A DNA stretch of 64,000 nt from Choristoneura fumiferana (GCF_025370935.1 NC_133500.1:10350496-10414495); one strand, 5' to 3'. Positions 9,205 through 20,425 are shown, counted from the first letter of the stretch. Notes: generated from the sequence alone by a model not told the origin. Translations and numbers: made by a program.

Positions 9205-9308
9205 TTGTGATTGTGAAGCTCCCAATCCGCACTGGGCCCGCGTGGGAACTATGGCCCAAGCCCTCTTGTTCTGAGAGGAGGCCTGTGCCCAGCAGTGGGA
9301 CGTATATT
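9205..9308 (+). mobile_element. SINE-A 3' fragment
   Basis: From GTGAAGCTCCCAATCCGCAC through GGCCCGCGTGGGAACTATGG to AGCAGTGGGACGTATAT. The head and the GAT tail are missing. Confidence 0.8.
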
Positions 9309-9331
9309 GCTGGACATCTGGAATCCCTACT

Positions 9332-9545
9332 TCCATACTAATATTATAAATGCGAAAGTAGAAAGTAATTCTGTCTGTCTGTCTGTTACGCTTTCACGTC
9401 GAAACCACTGAACCGATTTTCATGCAATTTGGTATATATAATATAGGTAGTTTGAACCCCATGGATCATAGGGTATTTTTTATTTCGTTAGAGGGCGCTT
9501 AAACCTAATACCGCGCAGATGAAGTTGCGGGCATAAGCTAGTAAC
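9332..9545 (-). mobile_element. Family G repeat
   Basis: Left end ATACTAATATTATAAATGCG with CTGTCTGTCTGTCTG, right end GCGGGCATAAGCTAGT. On the minus strand it is the same order as the copy at 33522-33737. Confidence 0.8.
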
Positions 9546-10263
9546 ATATATCCCGATTTTCTTACCTATTATTTGCTGATGAGAATCAGTTAATTATTCA
9601 ATACCTACGTCCAATAAAAGCAATTGCGCGAGAACGCGGAACCGAATCGTTGATGATCATTGAAGTTGATTTGTTGACAAACTGACTGATCATATTGTAT
9701 CTGTTTATGGGATGAATCGAAGACGTAATAAGATTTTATTTTTTGTTTTTATGTAGCATTCACATGCAGTTGTCCACACGTTAGCAGTTGAATTGGAAAA
9801 TGGAAACTTTGACTTCGATCTTGGACTCGTAATTGACCGATTTTCCTTCGTTTACTTGCATTATATTTGCAAATCCTCCTGTATACGTATGTAACATAAC
9901 AGTAACTATGCGTTACCTACCGATGACTGATCTCATGAATTAAATATGTGTTGATCATGATGACTGTACCTAACACTAGTAGTAAGTAAATAATTATAAA
10001 GTACTGGCTGTTACTTACGACAACTACGAAGAATTCATTTATCGCTATCGATTCGAATATATATTATTAAATAATCGACAACAACAAACAAATCAAACAA
10101 CACAACAAATCAACAAGTAACAAACGTAACAAATTTTGTTACGGGTGAAAATAAGGTTGTTTATGATATGATTGTTTTGCTTTACAATCGAAAGGAAAAA
10201 CTATTTAGCTGTCTTTAAATACATAATGTAATAGTAACTCGTGTGAAATTCAAGATCAGCGGA
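9546..10263. other. No gene seen
   Basis: AT-rich DNA without recognised repeats; an AACA-rich stretch lies near 10078-10130. Confidence 0.4.
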
Positions 10264-10392
10264 CCTACTCCGAAATTCGAAAATCGAAGTTCGTATCGTA
10301 CCGTCCCTCTCACACTCGTATTAAATAGTGTAAGTGTCAGAGGGACGGAACGACACGAACTTAGATTTTCGAATTTCGAAGTAGTCTCGCAG
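10264..10392. mobile_element. Palindromic element E, copy 2
   Basis: Arms CGAAATTCGAAAATCGAAG on the left and TAGATTTTCGAATTTCGAAG on the right are complementary, with GTCCCTCTCAC and GTGTCAGAGGGAC inside. The centre is in the opposite orientation to copy 1. Confidence 0.8.
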
Positions 10393-10480
10393 CAGTGCCC
10401 TACTGTGTAAAGTTAAGTGTTTTAGAAAAATAGACAGATTTTTCAAAATTGAGCAAGTATGTATTTTATTTACAGCCGAT

Positions 10481-10668
10481 TTTTTGACGAAATTCGGTAT
10501 GGAAGTTGGAGCCCCGGGAAGGAAATAGGATAGTTATCCCGGAAAATTGCTTACTGTGTGTTGGTGTGCAATAAAGAGTTATTGTTTTGTAGTGTATTGT
10601 ATTGCCGAGTTCCCGCGGAATACCGACAAACGTTTACGTGAACGAAGTCGCGGGCAACAGCTAGCTAG
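10481..10668 (-). mobile_element. Family G repeat with internal insertion
   Basis: GACGAAATTCGGTATGGAAG, CCCCGGGAAGGAAATAGGAT and TTCCCGCGGAATACC match family G. Between them about 60 bp, TGTTGGTGTGCAATAAAGAG plus a TTGTA-type tail, is inserted. That insert matches the LINE end at 40848-40980. Confidence 0.7.
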
Positions 10669-11238
10669 TAATAAAGATACAAAACTATAAGTTTCTAGAA
10701 ACATTCTCAGCTTGCTTCCTAGTCTTATTTTATGCAGGCAGAATCGGGTGACGACGTTAGTGGACGCCACCCTACTGCAACGAAACGGATTTATAATAAT
10801 CACGAGGACTTAATATAGATCGTCTAGGGTTGTCTCAACGTCTCCGACGTTATAAAACCAATCCGGACTTCAAATGGTTGGGTTGATTGGAGAGAGAAAT
10901 AAATATATTTATAGTCACTAAATTTTTTTAGCATTACAAAAATTGTAAACAATCTTGACGAGTCTTTTTATTGAAAAACGTTTAAAAAAACAGTACTTAT
11001 TACTTACGATACCAAAAGCATGTAAATGAGCGTGTCCTTGCTAGTTGTTACATATTTGCTGCGACTTATTTTTCAAGTAAGTATCCAAACAAACTACTTA
11101 CAAGCCACTGGGACGTATGTAAGACTATTTTACGCAAAATTCATATTCAACATGAAACTATGTTTTTGACGCGGTAAACTTTGAACATATCGATCACGGC
11201 ATGAGACGTTGTCAACCAGATTTTTTTTTCACCCCATT
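10669..11238. other. No gene seen
   Basis: No supported frame or recognised repeat. Confidence 0.4.
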
Positions 11239-11433
11239 AAAGTGTCCCACTGAACTTCACACTCACAGGTTTGTGAAGGTTTCCTCACGATGTTTTCCTA
11301 AACCGTAAAGCTCGTGTTTCAAATGTAACTTCACACATATCTATGTTCCGAAAAACTCAGAGGTGCGGGTCTGGGCTCGAACCTATGCACTCCGCTTGAG
11401 AAGCAATAGGTCAAACCACTAGGCCGCCACGGC
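11239..11433 (-). mobile_element. SINE-A, internally deleted
   Basis: The minus strand starts GCCGTGGCGGCCTAGTGGTT (A box GCGGCCTAGTGG) with a degenerate B box, continues to AACATCGTGAGGAAACC, then jumps to the terminal CAGTGGGACAC. The middle of the family is missing. Confidence 0.8.
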
Positions 11434-11859
11434 TATTTTTTTTAATTAATTTTTCCTATATATGTTTTCCTAACAAAAATCTCGCAATGTAACTGTCCAA
11501 TAGTTTAAATTTAAAACTTTGGAATTATTGTTCGCTTGCACGCATGGACTCTTATGTTCCTAACGCAAAGCTCCACTAAATGTAACCACGCTTTTTTTTT
11601 ATTATATTTTTTATTATAATATCTAAGTTACGAGAGTGACAACCCTGTTTCCACGCCACTGCGAGCAAAACAAATGTCTCAGCATAATGTTTGTGGAATA
11701 TCACTTCCTTTTGACTTTCTGTTTCTTTTTCCGTCTCCCGCTATTCCAAGCGCGCCAATGTCAATTGAATGTCGCGTAGGTAGAGTTTTGTTACAAATGT
11801 CAAGATTACATTTGAAAGAGCTTCTAAAGCTTTTTATGAGGGCTAAAAGACAGACGAAA

Positions 11860-12130
11860 TGGCAATTGGCTAAATAACTAAATGAGCCAATTGCAAACAA
11901 GACCGTAACGTCAAAAAAACCTCACGATACTAACGCCATCTAGCGATTTTCACCTGTCTTTAACCCCTCATTGTCGTTTCCCGTAGGTATGCTACGAAAA
12001 TCTAAGGAACTATATAAAGCCTAATACGTACTGTGGGCTACAAGCTGATTGGCTAAATAACTACGCGAACCAATTGCGTTAACGTCAAAAAACCTTGAAC
12101 TGCTTAGCGATTTTCACCAGTTTCCCTCAT
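11860..12130. repeat. Imperfect tandem duplication
   Basis: A block at about 11863-11957 (ATTGGCTAAATAACTAAATG, CCAATTGCAAAC, AACGTCAAAAAAACC, TAGCGATTTTCACC) recurs at about 12047-12124 with the same order of motifs (ATTGGCTAAATAACTACGCG and so on). Spacing is about 180 bp. This looks like an old local duplication of about 90 bp plus intervening DNA. Confidence 0.6.
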
Positions 12131-12149
12131 TGTTTTCCACACGCATATA

Positions 12150-12320
12150 AAACAGTAATCACCCGCGACTTTGCGTTAACTACACAAAACTAGACTATCA
12201 AACCACTCTACTACGTCCCACCACACTAGACTGACGAGTTTCGAACTAAACCAGAGTTCATCCTCAGAGCAATACAACCGTTCACCATACTACCAGATAG
12301 TAGATTCTGGTTTGGTCTGA
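12150..12320 (-). mobile_element. Family I repeat fragment
   Basis: CCCACCACACTAGACTGACG, AGTTTCGAACTAAACCAGAG and TACAACCGTTCACCATAC match the minus strand of the family I copies at 56286-56543 and 60355-60620. It is degraded and non-coding. The GAACTCTGGTTGAGTTCGAAACG core resembles short motifs seen in Penelope-like elements, but this is not established here. Confidence 0.6.
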
Positions 12321-12418
12321 TCCGTCCGTAAACTAAAATAAATTAAATTTTTAGTTGATAAACATATGAAATTCAACTGATTTTCGTAACACACGAGAAG
12401 CGCTTGACCACCACCAAG

Positions 12419-12458
12419 AGATGGCGTTAGTATTATGCTCACGATACTAACGCCATCT
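12419..12458. repeat. Short perfect palindrome
   Basis: AGATGGCGTTAGTAT is followed after 10 bp by its complement ATACTAACGCCATCT. The right arm with its left neighbour (CTCACGATACTAACGCCAT) also occurs at 11922-11944. Confidence 0.85.
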
Positions 12459-13688
12459 AGCTAAAATATTGTGTGAATAAGGTGACAAAGCTTTCCAATC
12501 TTTGTGTAAACAAGATACTTCATCATTTCTACTTCAATTAAAACCTTCGAACTGCATCAAGTATCAAGATTAGTTTAATTTGAGAACCTCGCATACCACC
12601 GTTGATTTTACTGGGCTTTCCAATCGGCGAGCGTGTCAGCTAAATGGGTAAATAAATCACAACTGTCAATAGGTCGTTAGCCCCAGCCCCGAGCGAACTA
12701 TAATGATAGTGTTTGATACTTGGAAATGTAATGTTATTAATTTGTAACTTTTTTAAAGGTGAAAATTTGTTAATGGTAATCCAATAGTTATTGATTTGTT
12801 ACTTGGTATGCAAGAAAGTTTCTATTTTCTTGACTACTAAGTTTCATCAAGTTTCATGTAAGGTTTAATTTAAAAAATATTTTGTGTAGGTATACTTAAT
12901 TACGAAACCAAGTGTAACAAGACAAGTGTTTCACGCTCATTGATCAATATAAAATGACAAATAAATGTGATGCCGTCTCTGTTTTTATCTGAAAAAGAGA
13001 TTGCATCACATATCTATCACATAAAATGTATCAGTAAGCAGAGAAACAAGTTGTAACCATTTTTTTTATTGAATCGCGCTGATTTACTAAACTAATGGAG
13101 CAAGAAAAGGTTAGTTTTTGCCCGCGACTTGGTCTGCCAAGTATTCGTTTAAATCCCCCGGGTACTATGGATACTGCTATTCTATATCATTTTCATACCA
13201 ATATTTTTCAAAATATTTCAGCGTTTGAAGCGTGACGAGATAACAGATAGACAATTAGGTACTTTTGCATTTATAATATTACTTACTACGGCTCAGTAAG
13301 GATGGTTTTGTTGGCACAACATAATCTATTTTAATTATTATGTTACGCTATAAATGGTTGTTTAAAATGTAGATGATTATCTTTATCCGATATAGTAGAG
13401 GTGTGTCATGTTATAAACTTGATTGGCGATCAAAACAGTGATTAACATGTAGTAGCAATTTGCATAAATGAATCACGAAAATATGAAAACGATCATGTTG
13501 GTAGCCTCTTGAATGAGACCTCTAACTTTAAGTGCCTTCGTAGTTATTAAAGAAAACCGTTAAGATTTTGCGGAGGTAGGTACATATTATACTGTCGCAC
13601 TGTACACACCAACTCTCTCCTGTAAAATACCTAAAAGGCTAACAGAAATAGTCTGTTTTTTTAAATCTTTATTTAAGGAAATAGGAGT
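12459..13688. other. Mostly unique AT-rich DNA
   Basis: No gene seen. At 12962-13032 TGTGATGCCGTCTCTG and ATTGCATCACATATCTATCAC are a degraded relative of the inverted-repeat element at 61040-61180. At about 13114-13180 TTTTGCCCGCGACTTGG suggests the start of a family G copy that fades out. Confidence 0.45.
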
Positions 13689-13841
13689 GGAATCTCGAAT
13701 AGGCGACCTGGCAGACCTAGACGGCGATGGCGGGATGAACTGGACTTCTTCTTGAAGGACTGGCCCTTGTATGCAGGGGACAGAGAGCAGTGGAAGTATT
13801 GGGGGGAGGCCTTTGCTCAGCAGTGGGACAGAATAGGCTAA
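13689..13841 (+). pseudogene. RTE-like reverse transcriptase C terminus
   Basis: One plus frame reads RPGRPRRRWRDELDFFLKDW, then PLYAGDREQWKYWGEAFAQQ and WDRIG, with the stop at 13839-13841. These are the hallmark last 45 residues of an RTE-like non-LTR element. The tail CAACAACAACAA follows at once (13842-13853), as expected for a 3' simple-repeat tail. The copy is 5' truncated. A related minus-strand copy is at 59530-59648. Confidence 0.85.
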
Positions 13842-13853
13842 CAACAACAACAA

Positions 13854-14816
13854 TCTTTATTTACTTAAAAGGCCTCTTGTCACATATTGACAAGAATAGT
13901 CTGTTAAAAATAAACATTTATAAGACACGGCAAAAATCTTAAAAATCCCGAACGAGGCTCCACAAGCGCCTATTAAAATATGCCAACTACATTTTTTTTA
14001 AGTGCTTTGTAATTAAACCAATGAAAAAAATGGAGGGGACTTTTTGTGTAACAAAAATCAAAACCTCCGTTGCCCTAATGAAGTTTTGAATAAAAATGAA
14101 AACGAAAAAAACAAGTCTAGTAGTTGGAAAATCTCAACTCTCTCTCTATCTAAGTAACTAAAAGTTCAACAATAGGAACAATAGGGAAATTCAAAATTGT
14201 GACCATTTCAAAAACTCAGTATGGGTCCCGACTGACGAACTTTACCTTAGATACGTACTTAACATATTATTATGGCAATGGGTTTTTTATTTTGACGAAT
14301 CTAATGATGTTAAAAACCGTCTCGAAAAGTATAACCTTCGTTGGGCGATCGGGTAATAAAAATATAATTAAATGTTTTATTTTGGCACAGAACCATGAGT
14401 GCCAGAATCCTTCTCTAACTTGGATTTTTAATGGAACTCTAAATTCAACACTTTTCCCATAGCCTTGCGATTTGCTCAACTATTCGTTTTCTCATTGAAT
14501 CTTGTAATATATGATAATTGCCAAAGCACGACCTGCTACACATACTAGCGAATATTTTATAGCACGGTTACTCAAAAATCGACCTTATAATGAACAATGC
14601 AAAAATGGTATTGGTTTCTGTATACTCAACGTCCATGAATTATAGGGTAGGGTAGATGTAAATTATTCGAATAAACATTAAATTAAGCCTTATTGCGATA
14701 TACGACAGGCATTTGGATCGCATAAAAATTGCTTCCTCGAACGATCATTAACGAACCTGCCTGCCTGCTGTAATCTAGATTAAGAACTAGGTCTTACTTC
14801 TTTCTGTAAAAAAAGT
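13854..14816. other. No gene seen
   Basis: AT-rich. The plus frame 14199-14462 and the antisense frame 14270-14479 overlap the same DNA and neither shows family motifs. Confidence 0.4.
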
Positions 14817-14905
14817 TGCCTGGAAGAGATCGCTCTTAAGCAATAACGCCGCCTATTGTTTACCTTGTAATTTTCTTTCTGCGTACCCATTTTATGTAGC
14901 GCTTA
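14817..14905 (+). mobile_element. Non-LTR 3' UTR fragment
   Basis: TTGCCTGGAAGAGATCGCTC, TTAAGCAATAACGCCGCC and TATTGTTTACCTTG match 40848-40980 (GAGATCGCTCTGAAGCGATA, AGGCCGCCTATTGCTTACC). The terminal tail is not clear here. Confidence 0.65.
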
Positions 14906-15055
14906 CTCGTACTAAACTAATCGTATTTGTGGTACAATGAAGATAGTATTGTGTTGTATCATTATTCATACTTATCATTTCACACACATTCTAATACGAG
15001 TATCGACCCCCATAAAATGAGTATAGACGGTTTATATAAGTATACATATTATAAT

Positions 15056-15389
15056 TGTTTTTTTTTGGAGTATTTTTGTATTTTTTATTTCAACTTCAAA
15101 TTCGTTACTTTTACGGGTGTCCCGTGAATCCATATCGAAAATACAAACTGAGACATGGATGCACAGAAAAACCAGAAAAAGAGACCAGTGCTGCTGCTTA
15201 AGTAGCGTAGTGGAAAAAAGCAACCTGAGATATGTGTGCATAGGAGAAATTCGTATCTAGACTCATGTCCAGCGGTGGTGTAGGGGTTATAGCACGCAGC
15301 ACAGATTGCTGAAAACCTGGGTTCGATTCCCAGCGCTGGTCTCTTTTTCTGGTTTTTCTGTGCATCCATGTCTCAGTTTGTGTTTTCGT
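15056..15389 (-). mobile_element. Fold-back SINE-B copy 2
   Basis: On the left the SINE-B tail is in minus orientation (complement of ACCCGTAAAAGTAACGAAT at about 15090-15120) and runs to GACCAGTGCTGCTGC at about 15195. Then come an 85-bp spacer and the tRNA-like head in plus orientation, A box TGGTGTAGGGG and B box GGTTCGATTCC, ending at TTTGTGTTTTCG (15389). A 15-bp direct repeat TATACATATTATAAT at 15041-15055 and 15390-15404 bounds it exactly. The spacer (AAGCAACCTGAGATATGTGT and so on) is shared with copy 3 at 56 kb, so it belongs to the SINE and not to local DNA. Confidence 0.85.
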
Positions 15390-15483
15390 TATACATATTA
15401 TAATAACTTGAGGTTGACTGGAAGCCATCCCTTACATGTTTATGTTCGCATCAAGACATAATTTTCGCTTTTCCTTTACTATT

Positions 15484-15600
15484 CCGACAGCTAAGAAGTG
15501 GAATGCTCTGCCAGTCTGTGATCCCTGATGCCTACAATCTGGCCGTCTTCAAATCTAGGGTGATTGGGCATTTAGGCAAGCGTGCTCTATCTTAGTCTAC
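15484..15600 (+). pseudogene. Non-LTR reverse transcriptase extreme C terminus
   Basis: TAKKWNALP followed, after a frameshift, by IPDAYNLAVFKSRVIGHLGK and a stop is the Jockey/CR1-like C-terminal pattern WN.LP..V...Y.L..FK.RV. Related fragments lie at 44215-44288 (+) and 58000-58215 (-). It is 5' truncated and frameshifted. Confidence 0.7.
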
Positions 15601-15800
15601 ACTACATCTTCGCTTAGACTTGATTGTAGTAAAATGCATCCTGTGAAAAAAAAACCAACAACATGGCTCTGGCTAACCTTCTCAACAAATATGAATAGAA
15701 GGTGTTGATTAGGGTATATCTAACCTAAGTATCTCATACCAATCGCCACAGATAATGACTGATTTACTATTTAAACTTCGGAACGAATTTTTACTTTACA

Positions 15801-16160
15801 TATGTACCGGGTGTGGCCTGTAACACGGGCAAATAATTAAAACATAGATTGTTATCGTCAAACTGAACAACATTTAATTCAGCTACTTTATTTTGTGTTT
15901 TATTTTTATTTTTATTACACTTTAAAGTTTATTCAAAGACGCAATATAAAGCAAAAAATTTGATATTTGTAGTGTGTCAGGTAACGTCAGTTGGGTTCTA
16001 GGATGGCGTACATTGAATTTACGAATAAGTTTGTTAGAAAAGAAAAGAAAAGTTAAGTTTTAATTTTAATTAAGTGGGACTATGATGATCCAATTACCGG
16101 TGACCTATGGAACGTCTGTTTTAAATATTATCCCCGGTTCTGGGCCACACACTGTATATG
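15801..16160. mobile_element. Inverted-repeat element, TACCGGGTGTGGCC type
   Basis: The left end TATGTACCGGGTGTGGCC and the right end GGGCCACACACTGTATA (with CCCCGGTT just inside) are imperfect inverted repeats. The 360-bp interior is AT-rich and non-coding. The open frame 16082-16303 crosses its right end and is not a gene. Confidence 0.65.
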
Positions 16161-16282
16161 TATCTGATCAAATAATTTACAATATCAGAACATTCCTGAT
16201 AAGGAACTCTACTCGGGATGTCGATCTTCGCCCAGAGGGTAGAAACGTTATATTTCAACGTTCATCAATCGTGTTTGTCCCT

Positions 16283-16630
16283 TATACAGGGTGGAAAGTT
16301 TAGATGGGGCAGCAAGGGCAGCTACTAGATCCCTTGCTGCTACGCGAAAATGCTCTTAGGAGACCTTTACTAACTTTTACCTGTATGGAAAAAGTTTTCT
16401 TTGATTTGTGGGTGTTCCAGTACTCTTACCTCAGTTGGTCTCAGTGTTTTAATCCTTTATAGAAATGGGACCGTCGATTTTTCGCTGACTGTACATTTTA
16501 TCAAAAATCTGTGAATGTCGATTGTCATCACTCAAAAAGTTAGTAAAGGTCTCCTTAGAGCATTTTCGCGTAGCAGCAAGGGATCTAGTAGCTGCCCTTG
16601 CTGCCCCATCTCAACTTTCCACCCTGTATA
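16283..16630. mobile_element. Element F copy 1 (long terminal inverted repeats)
   Basis: The left arm TATACAGGGTGGAAAG, GGGGCAGCAAGGGCAGC, TACTAGATCCCTTGCTGCTA, CGCGAAAATGCTC is mirrored by the right arm ending CTTTCCACCCTGTATA. Arms are about 90 bp. The interior (TTTTATCAAAAATCTGTGAA and so on) is shared with copy 2 at 21556-21934. It encodes nothing, so it is a non-autonomous DNA element. Because the ends are palindromic, TA or TTA duplication cannot be separated. Confidence 0.85.
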
Positions 16631-16966
16631 AGTACAATATATAATTAACACATATACATATTGGACACTTAAGTTCAACGACCCATAAATACACGTGTTA
16701 CAATTCGTTACCGAATTAATGTAATTCCTAAAAGCAACTCGTTTCGTTTGAAGCGCGGGCGCACTGTATCGCGACGTAGGAAGTCGGCCATAATTTTGAA
16801 AGGCTAGCATGCATGGTCGCTACGAACTACAGAATAATGACATCAGAATACAGAATAGTGATGATCCTATCTTGACTTGTTAGATCGGACAGAAAACGCC
16901 AAAAAATTCCGTTTGTGATATAGGCAATCCCTTAAATTGTTTTTTTTTGTTATTAGCTCTTTATTT

Positions 16967-17020
16967 CTAAGCCTGTGCTTAGCAGTGGTATTGTATATAG
17001 GCCGAAGATAATGATGATGT
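16967..17020 (+). mobile_element. SINE-A 3' remnant
   Basis: GCCTGTGCTTAGCAGTGG, GTATATAGGCCGAAGAT and AATGATGATG are the diverged last 50 bp of SINE-A. Confidence 0.6.
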
Positions 17021-17958
17021 CATAATGGCCATAGTGCACATTCTGCGAAAATTTAAATGTACGAGTATGTATGTACCTTTAACGGTTTCAAAGTAACCGA
17101 TACGTACGGTGAAGTGCTTGTCAGGTATTTCCGATGGTAAACAAGTATCTCATGCGGTAATTTAAAACGTGCTAATTTTTCACGAAATAATCTAATTAGT
17201 AGCTAATTTATCTTGATATTTAGTAAGAATCGTTAATATTTATTTGTTTATGAAAATAGCTTGATCATGCTAGTTACGACTTCACACACTTGAAACTGGC
17301 AGCCGACGTTTGAATTCCAAATTGGAATAGTTTAAAAATAAACGAACCCGTTTCGACCATAGAGCATTGTTAACTTTTTTTATTGCTTTTTTCCTGCGTT
17401 TTGTGAAAATGAAAATGCTATATTGTTATTTTAGATTTTAGATAACACTGATTTATTTTATGTTTTGCCTTATATGGTTTGTGTTTATTTAGAAAGTAAT
17501 TTACCTACTCCAGCTGAGTTTGAGCAATAGCGGGAAACTAAATGCATTCAGGAATTGAGTGTGTGTGTTGTCGTAATTCAAAATAGCTATGCTCTCCGTA
17601 TCACCCAATTTTTTGTTCTAATGTAATTTTTAGTCGAATGATCGTTTGATAATACGTAATTTTTCTTTAGTTGAAACTTTACATTCGGGAAATCTTTTAC
17701 ACGAGTTACTTAGAATAGGCTAGGGAATGCATAATAGTTATTCTATTAGACGAACTGTTTCGTTCGTTCGTGTAATCTTGTTAAGTTGACAAAATGATCA
17801 GAAAATTTTATTATGTTAATTTCTTTTTTGTATATTTTGTCCATTATTATCTTAAAAGTTATGTAATTAGATACATAGGTACTGTTATATATTTTACTAT
17901 TGACGTATCTAACCATTGTTGCTTGGTTGTAGACACTCAATTTTTTGTTAGCCATTTT
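17021..17958. other. No gene seen
   Basis: AT-rich, no recognised repeat or coding frame. Confidence 0.4.
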
Positions 17959-18040
17959 CTATGTCCCACTGCTGGGCAAAGGCCTCTCCCTCGGATTTCC
18001 AACTTCCCCTGTCGGCAGCTAAGTTTTGCCAGTCGTTCTA
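17959..18040 (-). mobile_element. RTE-like C-terminal remnant
   Basis: The minus strand reads NDWQNLAADRGSWKSEGEAF then AQQWDI, the conserved tail of RTE-like reverse transcriptases. It abuts the inverted-repeat element at 18061. Confidence 0.7.
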
Positions 18041-18060
18041 AATGCGGCCAAGACACTCAA

Positions 18061-18446
18061 ATACAGCGTGTATTTTTGATACTACCTCAAACTGTAACTA
18101 GACGAAGATTTAAGTGCTGTGAACCGGCATCAAAACCAATTTTTAATTTAGAATTAACTACCAGAGCGTAAATAATTTTGAAAATATTTTCGAGCAGCAA
18201 TGTAATGTAATGCGTACAATAATTTTATACGAGAGAGAAGCGTTCTGTGACAGCTGTCACGTCAACAAGTGCGACGTTTTGACCAAAAACAAATTAATAT
18301 CACGTAGTGATACATTGCGTGCTAATCAATTTTATAAGGAAAATAATAAGTCTATTTTTTTTACTAAAACACAATAAAATGTGATTATTAGGGCCTTCAC
18401 TAACTACCCTTCAAGTTTGAGGTAGTATCAAAAAAACACGCTGTAT
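18061..18446. mobile_element. Inverted-repeat element, ATACAGCGTGT type
   Basis: The left terminus ATACAGCGTGTATTTTTGAT, ACTACCTCAAACT is matched at the right by AGTTTGAGGTAGTATC and AAAAAAACACGCTGTAT. Arms are about 35 bp and the interior is non-coding AT-rich DNA with ACAGCTGTCA near 18248. No transposase is present. Confidence 0.8.
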
Positions 18447-18859
18447 ATTTTAATATTATGTCCTATTATCACCTAATTTCAACAATCGATCCAAAAAAAT
18501 AACTTCTCATAGTTATGTAAATGAAGTAGTCTCCATGAATCCATTGTCGGTTCAATGGAGCGCGACTCAAAATCGATCTATTGTTGAAATATATCGAGTC
18601 ATCTCTATTCATGGTATTCATCGATTCTCAACTAACTCATTAGAATAGTTAAGTAGGTATTTTTAGGCCACGGGGCTACGTAAAGGGTTAGATGTGTTAT
18701 GGATATATTTCTGGTTCGGTGTGTTTTGGAAATTAGTTGTAGCTACCCCTAGCGCCATCTAGTCTTCAACTAGAGAAACTATTTGTGTCTCACTCAACCT
18801 GAAAGCATAAACACAAGCTCCTACTATTTACATTCTTCCTTCGGAGTTTGTTCCCCAGG

Positions 18860-19042
18860 CAAATAACAGATAGGTTCAAGATTTTATGGCGGGATTCTAG
18901 GCTACCAGGTTATAACCATTTCAAATCTATCAAAGTAGCCCCAAAATCTCCTAAAGTAACTCCGGTTTACGGTATAAAAAGCGCAAGAAGCCGTTATTTG
19001 AAAGAATACTTTGGTAACTTTCTAATTAAAAAACCTTCTTAA
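18860..19042 (+). pseudogene. Candidate C-terminal exon or processed fragment (unidentified)
   Basis: After a pyrimidine-rich stretch ending TTTGTTCCCCAG (18850-18859 region), a frame of about 60 codons runs to TAA at 19040-19042. It is rich in Lys and Arg and contains IKSARSRYLKEYFGNFLIKK. The acceptor-like AG and the amino-acid texture are suggestive, but I recognise no domain, there is no nearby AATAAA, and no upstream exon was found. It could equally be a chance frame. It has no ATG in frame near its start. Confidence 0.25.
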
Positions 19043-20350
19043 TTTCACTTTTATGAAATGCGAAGTTAACCTCATCTCACATTTATTAGGGGTTTTGAGA
19101 TAATATGCCCTGTTCACACTATATTGCCAAAAATAACCTGACACACTCAATACTCAATGTAGATATTTGTATGTTGTACAGTCGACCAAATAAGTGTTTT
19201 ATAATTTTTGACAGTTGAAAGATACACGTAAAGAACATGGTCTAGGGACATTTTGAGTTATCGCATTTTGAAATTTAGGAACGACGTATTTAATTATCAA
19301 AAATATTTATTCAGTCGTCTGTAAAACTAATTGTATGCTGAAATGATCTGTATTTATAAAAATATATAGAAAAATTGTTAAAAGTAACGGATCGCTGTTA
19401 TGAGTACCAAACAACTGAACCAGACCCCGTTTCGCAGACGTTTGACCGAGTAACGATTCGCAGATAGATTAAGTCGCCGATGAGTTGTTTCGCAGAATGA
19501 CGTTTTGCAGCTCAACGTTCCGCATTCTGATTGAGTTGATATACGAGGTTATTAGCTAAAAAACTTTTGGCAAATGATCAGTACCTAACTTTCAGTGGCG
19601 TGGCGCTGAACAATTCGATTATTATCGGATTGCCTAAATTTTTACGTGAAGTCGGTTATGAGGTTGTTTATATCTGAAGACATACCTAATTCACGCTCTC
19701 ACTTTCTGGGTTGTCTAATGAAAATGTTTAGTCAACGCCACAACTTTGGAATTAATAACGTTTACTCCAACAACTTTTCGCCTTTTTAACACTGTGTCAG
19801 CTTCTTCTGATGTTAACTGTACGAGTTTTCGCTTTCTTATTCAACAGGCGTTATTTTAAAGTTTTTTTACGACTCTTATAGCGCCATGTGTCGTATAATA
19901 GCGCTATAAATATTCAGTTTGCGTTCAACTATAGATGGCAATAATCGTAACTGAAAACAATCACGCCAAATTTAGGCATATAGCTGTATTTACCAGGAAC
20001 ACATGAATATTAGGGTCCTTTTGTAGAAAAAAAAAATATGTTTTCAACTTTAACGATTCTCTTTCGATTCATTACATTAACTTTAATAACTAATAAGTTT
20101 GGGACAAAGAGTCAATTAATAACCACGGCCGCTACAATGTGGTCTAAATGTTAAAGTAAAATTAATTTAATAATTAATACTTACAGTAATCATAATATGG
20201 TTCCGAAATATATTAGTTATATCTTTTTGTGGCTTTTTCCTCGTGGTCAAACCAGCAAAACGAGCAGTTTGGCAAATCAGTTTGCAAATCAGTTTTGAAA
20301 CTCAAAATTATTTCAACGGATTTTGATGCGGTTTTTAACCATCAAGATAT
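19043..20350. other. No gene seen; a TTCGCA-rich patch at 19425-19530
   Basis: Repeated phrases GTTTCGCAGA, GATTCGCAGAT, TTTCGCAGAATGACGTTTTG, CAGCTCAACGTTCCGCA lie at about 19425-19530. They resemble the arms of the inverted-repeat element at 20862-21088 (TTTCGCAAC). The remainder is AT-rich and featureless. Confidence 0.45.
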
Positions 20351-20358
20351 TTTTTAAA

Positions 20359-20391
20359 TACACACACACACAAACACACACACACACACAC

Positions 20392-20422
<31 letters not shown>
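20359..20422. repeat. Compound microsatellite (CA)n(TA)n
   Basis: CACACA repeats with one AA interruption run into ATATAT repeats up to about 20422. Antisense frames through it (20313-20666, 20354-20554) show only I-Y and C-V repeats and are not genes. Confidence 0.95.
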
Positions 20423-20425
<3 letters not shown>

